This document shows positions 1-5,196 of a stretch of 5,196 nt of DNA, in pieces (within the stretch, counting starts at the first letter, position 1; every line of letters begins with the position of its first letter). The stretch lies in NCBI GenBank assembly GCA_014729315.1, contig WJKD01000846.1, positions 1 through 5,196 on the forward strand, given 5' to 3'. The notes below the pieces were generated by a model that saw only the letters and a program-made list of their open reading frames with translations, searched no databases and had not been told where the DNA came from. The DNA comes from Promethearchaeota archaeon. Lineage in GTDB: Archaea; Asgardarchaeota; Lokiarchaeia; Sigynarchaeales; SOKP01. Made by a program: the position numbers and the translations under genes.

Positions 1-3000
1 CTCCCGAATTGCTCCCGCTTATCGGCGTCTAATGCCGTCCACTTGGCATAGCCGATGCTAAACAGCTCTACCATAAACTGCAGCTCCGCGGGGGTGGTGT
101 AAAAATTTCCCTTTCCGAACGGGTTGGCGGCAAGGGTGGCGATCAGATATTCTTCCATCCGCTTCGTTAACTTTCGGAAAGCGGCCTTGGTGATCACCCG
201 TTCGCCGTGCCGCAAGGAGCGATCGTCCCGCCAGTCCAGTCCCAAGTCGCGGTACATCTTGCTTACGCTTCCTTCTCTGTATCCTTCTCGGCCCTGTAAA
301 AGAGCCACAAACTTTGAAAGTTTTAACGCCCGGAGTTCGGCGATCCATTTTAGCAATGTACCGCTCGTATAAACAGCTGTATCCTCCGTTCTTGCCAATT
401 GACTTTGCAGCATCCTTTCAATATCGGATTCCGCTACAATCCCCGGAAACTTTTGGAGCCCGAAAAAGTCCGCCAGAAGGAAGCGCAAGCCCATGACGAT
501 TTCGGTGCGGATGGTAGCGGAAGTCACGCCGGGGTCGCAGGGATCGGAAAATTTCCCCGGTTGAAAGGTATCCCACGGGGACGGCTCGGCTTCTTGCTCC
601 AAAAGGCTTATTCCCGCCTTGAGTTCGGCCCGCTCTTGTCCGCCCAGCAGCGCCCAGAGGGTGGACGGCGCCCCTTGCTCTCCGAATTCTTGGGCCACCA
701 TTTTTTGCCAGGAGTCATCCGCCCTTGATTTCGCGAACATCCATTGTAACTTCGTCACACGATCCCGGGTTAAGGGGCCTCTGCTTGGCTTGACCGCGGC
801 GTATTGAGCTCTCCAATGTTTCAATGTGCGAGCCTTCCCGAAGATGACCCACGAGGCTTGTTGCAGTTTGCCTTCCAAATCTTCTCCCGAAGCTTTCAAA
901 TAGGCTTGCACTTTCTCATTTTTTAGCAAAACTTCCCGAAATATATCCATCAGCTGGTCCCATCGCGCTTGCCTGCGCAACCCAGCAACGCCTTCTTCCG
1001 CACGCGTTTGTCCCCGCATCTTTCTGACCCGCGTGAGGGCAAAAAGCTGCTTGAGGCGGCTCCGGAGATTATCACCGGCTCTATTTTTGCCCTGCCGCAC
1101 GGCGCTGATGGCTCGGATTAACTCTTCTGCGCTCAATTGGGACGATAAAGCCCCTTGGTGCATTAAAGCTGCCTCGATTCGAAACACAGAAGCTAACTTA
1201 AACCCCTTGAGGTTATTAAGTCTCCAACTTTTTAAACGCTGTTCGGGCCAGAATAGCGCACTTGCCGCTTTTGTCAAGCTCCTTATACGTTCGCCTCTGC
1301 TTAAACCAAGAACACTCGTCAGATCTGTCATTATCTGCTCTTTCACGGCATCATAGGCTTCCAATTGGGCTTCGATGAGTTGTTTTTCGTCGATCAGCCA
1401 CGGATCCAGGGACTCTTTGGGGGCGCCGGCAAGGGCGATGGCCATCACAAAAAGAGCCGCTTTTGGATCTAACTCCGACAGCTTTATTTCTTTGCCCTTT
1501 TGCCGCATGTACAATTCCACCGATTCGTGATAACCGAGGGCGTCTTTTATCTTCCGGGCGGACAGTTTATCCAGGACGATTTGTTGGATGCGGGGGCTTA
1601 AGGGCGTTTTAATGCTTAAGGTGATGCGCTCATTGCCGAGGTCGGGAATGGATACTTCGGGAAGGGCGGCGGCGGCTTTGTGGAGATCTTCGTGGGCTTG
1701 GCGCAGTTGCCTGCGGATCAAGTTGGCGGTGATTGTCTCGTCTACTTGTTGTTGGATATGATCGCAGGCGTAATAGGTGCCCATGCCCAGTAAGCCGATG
1801 CCGCCGGTGGCGATGGTGGCCGTGAGGGCGGTACCCACGGTGGTAAGCGTGGTAATGGCTTTCCCGATATTGTGCAAGAGGGTACGGCGGGTTTTCTTGC
1901 TTCGAAATTGCTCATGCAGGCGGGCGATCTGGGATCCTTCGGGATCTTGGATGGGATCATAATTCTGCTCTTGTAAATACCGGGAAAACTCCAGCTGGGT
2001 GTTGTGACTGCCCACACCGGTAGTCACTTCTCTGCCGGATTCGGCTAAGGTGGCTCCGATGGCTTGAGCATATACTCCGCCGCCAAACTCGTCGATGATT
2101 CCTTCTACGGTGGCTTCCAGAAGGGGATCCACCCAAACTTCTTGCAAGACTTCAGTTGCCGTCGTGACGGCCATACGAACCACGGCGGTGGCAAATAATG
2201 AGGCTAGCGATCGGGAAATGCTCTGAGTGGCGATGGTACTGGCGGCGGTTTTTGCTCCCACGGCGGCGGTTTCTCCCGCCATGACACTGATTAGGGAATT
2301 CTCCACAGTGGGAAGCACTACTACTTTGGTACTCTTCAGCATCGCCCCGATGGCCATGGACAAGACAACCGTGATGGGGACGCTGATAGCGGTAACGAGC
2401 ATAGTATAACGGAGTTCGGCCATTTGTTGGGTAGTCTCGGTGGCGATTTGATATTGATAGAAATAATCCATCAGGTCGGCTTGAAGCCCCTGCATAAACG
2501 CAATTCGCGCCATCTGGGAAGGAGTCAAGCGATCTCCTGTGGCTAAGGTGAGATCTTCCATATTGTGATATTTGTACACGCACGCTTTTAGTACTAATTC
2601 TTCAATTCCCCATTGATCTTCGATTAATTCGTCTAATTCTTGTCTTGCCCCCTTGCTTAGATGTAAAGTTCCCGTCTTACTATCAAACATATAATCTTTT
2701 CCTTCTTCGAGAGTACTCAACGGATCGATAAACCCTAACAGATCATATTGTCCTAATTTAATTTCCACGTCATTGGGATTATAGACTTCAATAAGCGGGA
2801 TCGCATTTTTAATCTGATGGGTAGAACTTTCGGGGATAAGTTGCATTTGTGCTTCAGATTCGTACTTATAAACTTTGTAGATCGGATAATAGGATTCTCT
2901 CGGAAGTGTTCCGGTGACTAATTCTGCCATACTCTCTTTTCGTAAATGTTTTTCGTACGTTTCTTGGGACACAATTAGCGGATAGTCTTCGTAAAAATCG

Positions 3001-5196
3001 GGCAGAAGGCTGGTTTCGGAGCTGGAAAAGTCCAAGTAGGGATGTCCCCGGTTTTCCATCATGACAATGCGATCAAAATCGCCATGCGTGATAGAGTAAA
3101 TCGCATCTTCCAAGAATGGAATAGAGTTAGGTAAATAGCGGATTCTCTGATCGTCCAATGGAATGGGTAACCCGCGGGCATCGGTCTTGATATCGGGATC
3201 GATCTTATCAAACTCTGAATAATACAAGAAATTGCGGGTGGTCAACGCATAGGAATCATAATCCAAATATGCTGTCGGGTTAAAAAATTCCGGTACGGCC
3301 TGTGTTTGATAACTAAGAGATGATTCTATCACTTCTTCTACTTGAAATTCTTTCTTAAACGTTCCTTGGGGGGCTAAAATGACTTGAGCTTCATATTTTA
3401 GGTCATCTACCACTTTATAGATGGGCGCATAAATGCCTTGCATACTGCCGGTATAGGAATTAGTCATCAAGCCGCCAAACCACGAATCTACCCAGAGTTT
3501 CTCGGATAAGACTTTACTCCTGGGTTTAATTAGGTTGCCGTTGTTATCGTATTGATAAAACGTCATCCGCGTCTTTACGTTTTCCATGGCCGCCACGTCC
3601 ATTAATACTTGCGGAACTTTCACCGCCGCATAACTGATGGCTCCCACCAAGGGAGTTGCCACGTAAGAGCCGACATAACCCGCAACACCCGCCGCTACTT
3701 CCCACGCCACGTCTTCCCAAAGCTTGTCCCATCCCATCTCTTCGTAAAATTTACCGGACATATACTCGCTGGTAGCTTGAATCAGTTCGGATGTCTTGCC
3801 TTCCATGGTGATATCGGAAATCTGGAAGTAGGGATCGGAAAAGAGGGTGAGAACTTCGGGCTCCCGGACATGGCCCAAAAAGCCGTGAGTGGCTACCAGA
3901 TCTCGGGTACTGAAAAATCCCCACCATGTATCAAAGTTATAGTCATTCTCTCTGTCTATGGTTGCCGGGACCGCTCGATCGGGGCGTAAAAAGCCGTCGG
4001 CGTCAATATCCATCCCTACGCCGAGAATGTTCCCCTCTTGATCGATGGATACTATGGTTTCGCACATCCCATCAAAATTGCCGTCAATGTAGGCATAGAC
4101 ATAGCCGAAGTCCGAAATTTGCCTCGTTTTCATTCTGTCCGTATGGGCGCCATAGCTTAAGGTCTTATCAAACACTACGCCTTCTTCGGGTACAAAGGTA
4201 ATGCCTTCCATCTCGATTTGCTCCAATCCCGTGAGACTGTCAAAATGTCCGGGAAAGTTCAAAGAGACATTTTCCATGAGGAGATTCTCAAACGTCAGCT
4301 CTCCCTGATCGCTAATTAATTCGTATTCAAAACTAAGCGGAACGTTATTTTCATCATGCTTGATATTTAACACTTCATCTAACACAGGCGCTAGAGCGGT
4401 AATATCGTTGGATGGGATATCATCTTGCTGATCGTTCGTGACTTCGGTAAGGTACCGATCGAGTCGCGTCTTTTCGCTGAGGCCCTCCGGGAAATAGTCT
4501 TCATATCGGGCGATATAGGTGGTACTCGTCTCGTTAAATTCTCTAAACATAATGGAGGCGGACTTTTGGGTACTCACATCCGTGTATGTCTTGGTGATGG
4601 TAATGGTGTCTTTTTTGGTGCTGAAGTCCGGATCTTCATCGTTGCCGAATAAGAATCGCCAGGGCGCAATTAGCAAGGAAATTACCGAAGGTTTCCAGAT
4701 AATTTCCGTTTTCTCAATATCGGTGTATTCTGTCCTTGTCGTTTTCATGGACATGGCATAGGAAAATTCTGCATCCATGGTGCCGTCATGATTTACATCT
4801 TCTTGAATGATGAGCGTATCTTTTGAATCCGTTTTAACCGTATGGGCGATCATCTTTTTGGTAATCTCGCCGCGAATATGATACCCGTTGAAGATGTCCC
4901 ATGCCCAATCTCCTAATGCTTTCCATTTGGATTCTAAATTGAAGTCAAATCTGTCCGTTCCCCGTTTATCTATGGAGGTATAGGGATCTTGCGTTTCATA
5001 GGCAATGTGCTGGACGGCGGTGGTATACAGAATCTCCCCGTGTTGATCTTGATAGCCGTATTTGTACGCGTCATAGACGCCGTTGCCGAGCAGATCGCGC
5101 ATTTCCACGATGTATTCAAATCTATTGTCGTAATCGTAATCGCGCAATTCCACTACCGTCTTAGGATCGGCCACGGGGGTAAGGGGAGAGAATGCC
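1..5196 (-). CDS. Interior fragment of a giant multidomain protein of unknown function (both ends outside the window)
   Basis: The reverse complement is open for 1731 complete codons (5195 down to 3) with no stop, and both ends run off the window. No start or ribosome binding site can be assigned. Coding character is consistent throughout: plausible residue composition, rare cysteine (only C378, C872, C1144 and C1553) and coherent domain-like segments. In order: an acidic, apparently beta-rich part with DxDxDG-type loops (1-470); a Gly/Ala hydrophobic stretch (497-525); a duplicated PIYKV module (582-870); a hydrophobic helix (931-952); an Ala-rich helical part (954-1062); a third hydrophobic stretch (1113-1139); and a long helical, basic part with LKxW motifs (about 1293-1731). 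I recognise no catalytic family. The front part suggests an exported or surface protein, which is inference. It could be a giant surface protein of an uncultivated archaeon or bacterium, or a polymorphic-toxin-like protein. The open frame is near certain; the function is unknown. Confidence 0.96.
339..389 (-). repeat. Weaker LKxW-like motif, copy 3 (residues 1603-1619)
   Basis: The sequence TEDTAVYTSGTLLKWIA carries T-L-L-K-W in place of T-L-K-x-W, 156 residues after copy 2, again after a short turn (SG) and before a basic helix (1620-1628). Similarity is limited to these positions, so this copy could be coincidental. Confidence 0.25.
810..860 (-). repeat. LKxW motif, copy 2 (residues 1446-1462)
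   Basis: The sequence QASWVIFGKARTLKHWR matches copy 1 with one extra residue (T1457) before L-K-x-W-R, 137 residues downstream. It is followed by a basic segment with Pro (1469-1479) and another helix with LQWMF (1483-1487), reminiscent of the wing or linker after a helix-turn-helix. Confidence 0.4.
1221..1271 (-). repeat. LKxW motif, copy 1 (residues 1309-1325)
   Basis: The sequence KAASALFWPEQRLKSWR aligns with copy 2 as AS, five variable residues, a basic or polar pair, L-K-x-W-R. Each copy sits between amphipathic helices. The pattern of small residues, a turn and then a Leu/Lys/Trp helix is compatible with a helix-turn-helix recognition helix. Confidence 0.4.
1779..1859 (-). other. Hydrophobic Thr/Gly-rich stretch 3 (residues 1113-1139)
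   Basis: These 27 uncharged residues are rich in Thr, Ala, Gly, Leu and Ile. They are preceded by a basic cluster (RSKKTRR, 1098-1104, and K1112) and followed by TYYACDH (1140-1146). A positive cluster immediately before an uncharged stretch fits a membrane helix whose start lies on the cytoplasmic side. The high Thr/Gly content lowers confidence; it could be a pore-type or buried helix. Confidence 0.45.
2010..2336 (-). other. Ala/Thr-rich helical segment with a conserved-looking EVLQEVWVDPLLE motif (residues 954-1062)
   Basis: After membrane candidate 2 the protein runs through a long Ala/Ser/Thr/Val-rich, helix-forming section (957-1014). It then enters a distinct segment beginning EVLQEVWVDPLLEATVEGII (1015-1034), continuing to an acidic turn with GGG (1038-1040), and later LAESGRE (1050-1056). 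The density of Trp, Asp-Pro and Gly in a helical context suggests a constrained, conserved element. From memory, similar wording occurs near the hydrophobic parts of giant archaeal proteins, but this is unverified. No function is assigned. Confidence 0.4.
2340..2405 (-). other. Hydrophobic stretch 2, likely membrane helix (residues 931-952)
   Basis: These 22 residues carry no charge (TMLVTAISVPITVVLSMAIG and two more residues). They are preceded by a polar, Gln-rich segment (914-929, ending in Arg) and followed by Lys954 and Lys957. Length and flanking charges fit a single membrane-spanning helix, the best candidate in the window, although the proline at 940 could kink it. If it does span the membrane, the basic rear part and the acidic front part would lie on opposite sides, unless the other two hydrophobic stretches also cross. 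Confidence 0.55.
2832..2915 (-). repeat. Copy B of a duplicated protein module (residues 761-788)
   Basis: This is the second occurrence of TG[S/T][M/L]...Y-x-PIYKV...EAQ....P, with one gap relative to copy A. It is followed by an apparently all-beta section with GFIDP (821-825), DYMFD (834-838) and a helix-like acidic stretch (850-862), ending near residue 876. This looks like one globular domain of about 110 residues. I cannot name the family. Copy B lies in the most AT-rich part of the window. Confidence 0.6.
3369..3452 (-). repeat. Copy A of a duplicated protein module (residues 582-609)
   Basis: Residues 582-609 carry the signature TG[S/T][M/L], four or five residues, then Y-x-PIYKV, five or six residues, EAQ, four residues and P. 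The same signature returns 180 residues later in copy B. This copy opens a section (to about 760) rich in Tyr, Asp and Phe with no obvious membrane segment. DNA identity between the copies is not evident, so the duplication is probably old. The fold is not recognised. Confidence 0.6.
3621..3707 (-). other. Hydrophobic Gly/Ala-rich stretch 1 (residues 497-525)
   Basis: These 29 residues contain no charge except one Glu near the start (E499). They are rich in Ala, Gly, Val and Tyr with small residues spaced as in glycine zippers (G503, G506, G509), and a proline at 515. They directly follow an acidic, Trp-containing amphipathic segment (residues 485-498). The stretch could insert in a membrane or pack as a buried helical hairpin. 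It is long enough for a membrane helix, but the proline and tyrosines make this uncertain. Confidence 0.45.
3786..5195 (-). other. Acidic region with DxDxDG-like, probably calcium-binding loops (residues 1-470)
   Basis: This part of the giant protein alternates Tyr/Thr/Ile/Val-rich strands with Asp/Asn/Gly turns: DYDYDNRFEY (19-28), DLLGNGVYD (34-42), DVNHDGTMD (133-141), DGNFDGM (371-377) and DIDADGF (396-402). DxDxDG-type loops of this kind bind calcium in thrombospondin type 3, dockerin and EF-hand-like extracellular repeats, and similar spacing occurs in VCBS/FG-GAP-type proteins. Residues 371-470 carry 20 Asp/Glu against 6 Lys/Arg. The pairing of such a loop with a strand ending in Glu-Tyr or Glu-Phe recurs at 19-28 and 133-144, suggesting divergent copies of one motif. 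Calcium binding and an extracellular location are inferred. The exact domain family is not identified. Confidence 0.6.

Larger units (their letters stand above)
3..1319 (-). other. Basic, helix-rich rear region with possible helix-turn-helix-like repeats (residues 1293-1731)
   Basis: This region has few beta-type patterns and many amphipathic helices. In residues 1300-1479 I count 38 Arg/Lys against 16 Asp/Glu, the reverse of the acidic front part. Three places show an LKxW-type motif in a helix after a short turn (near 1321, 1458 and 1614). Toward the window edge there is a Tyr/Arg/Asp/Trp-rich segment with SVSKMYRDLGLDWRDD (1643-1658), followed by a basic helix (1666-1684). The charge and the turn-then-helix pattern suggest nucleic-acid-binding helix-turn-helix units, but this is inference. 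No nuclease or other catalytic motif is seen. The region continues beyond the window. Confidence 0.4.

Noticed and set aside
58..1356. Several open frames of 60-110 codons on both strands in the left part
   Set aside because: All overlap the long minus-strand frame and show atypical composition. They reflect the high G+C there, which reduces stops in other frames.
2241..2272. Direct repeat of ggcggcggttt, 21 bases apart
   Set aside because: It is in frame and encodes two T-A-A tripeptides in an Ala/Thr-rich helix. Codon coincidence explains it, with no third copy.
2152..2583. A 143-codon open frame with an alternative start in another minus-strand frame
   Set aside because: It lies entirely inside the continuous 1731-codon frame and its translation is Arg/Ser/His-rich and low in domain character, as expected for a shifted-frame shadow.
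3516..3557. YDNNGNL (residues 549-555), resembling an RHS/YD repeat unit
   Set aside because: Only this single occurrence is seen, with no neighbouring YD repeats or RHS core signature. A chance Asn/Asp/Gly turn is more likely.
1..5196. Possible pseudogene, frameshift or gene junction within the window
   Set aside because: The frame stays open from end to end and codon count agrees with window length, so nothing indicates a break or a second gene.
1..5196. CRISPR array, tRNA/rRNA, insertion sequence, promoter or terminator
   Set aside because: No regularly spaced repeats, RNA-gene cores, transposase motifs or intergenic space were seen. The entire window is coding.

Overview
The whole window lies inside one very long gene on the minus strand. 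Reading the reverse complement from base 5195, I translated 1731 consecutive complete codons without a stop. The residual bases at the two ends (one and two) fit the window length exactly, so the frame is never broken. Neither the real start nor the real stop is in the window, so the protein is longer than 1731 residues. The gene leaves no room for another gene, RNA gene, promoter or terminator, and I see none. Residue numbers here count from the first complete codon at 5195-5193 (residue 1) down to 5-3 (residue 1731).

Layout along the protein, right to left in window coordinates. Residues 1-470 (about 5195-3786) are acidic and tyrosine/threonine-rich, apparently beta-rich, with scattered Asp/Asn/Gly loops such as DVNHDGTMD and DIDADGF. 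These resemble the calcium-binding loops of thrombospondin type 3, dockerin or VCBS/FG-GAP-like extracellular repeats. Residues 497-525 form a glycine/alanine-rich hydrophobic stretch. Residues 580-870 hold two copies of a module marked by PIYKV...EAQ....P, 180 residues apart. Residues 930-1142 contain two more hydrophobic stretches and an alanine-rich helical section between them. Residues from about 1150 to 1731 (about 1750-3) are mostly helical and, from about 1300, strongly basic, with three recurrences of an LKxW-type motif that may be helix-turn-helix-like.

The combined picture is an acidic, surface- or secretion-type front part, a membrane-seeking middle and a basic, possibly nucleic-acid-binding rear part in one polypeptide. 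This resembles a giant surface protein or a delivery/toxin-type architecture, but no catalytic domain can be recognised and I assign no function.

Organism: no taxonomic marker gene is present. Giant proteins with Asp-rich repeats of this style are familiar to me from uncultivated lineages. The wording of several segments feels closest to Asgard archaea (Loki-/Thorarchaeota-like). Giant-gene bacteria such as Omnitrophota are an alternative. This is an impression from memory, not a database result, and confidence is low.
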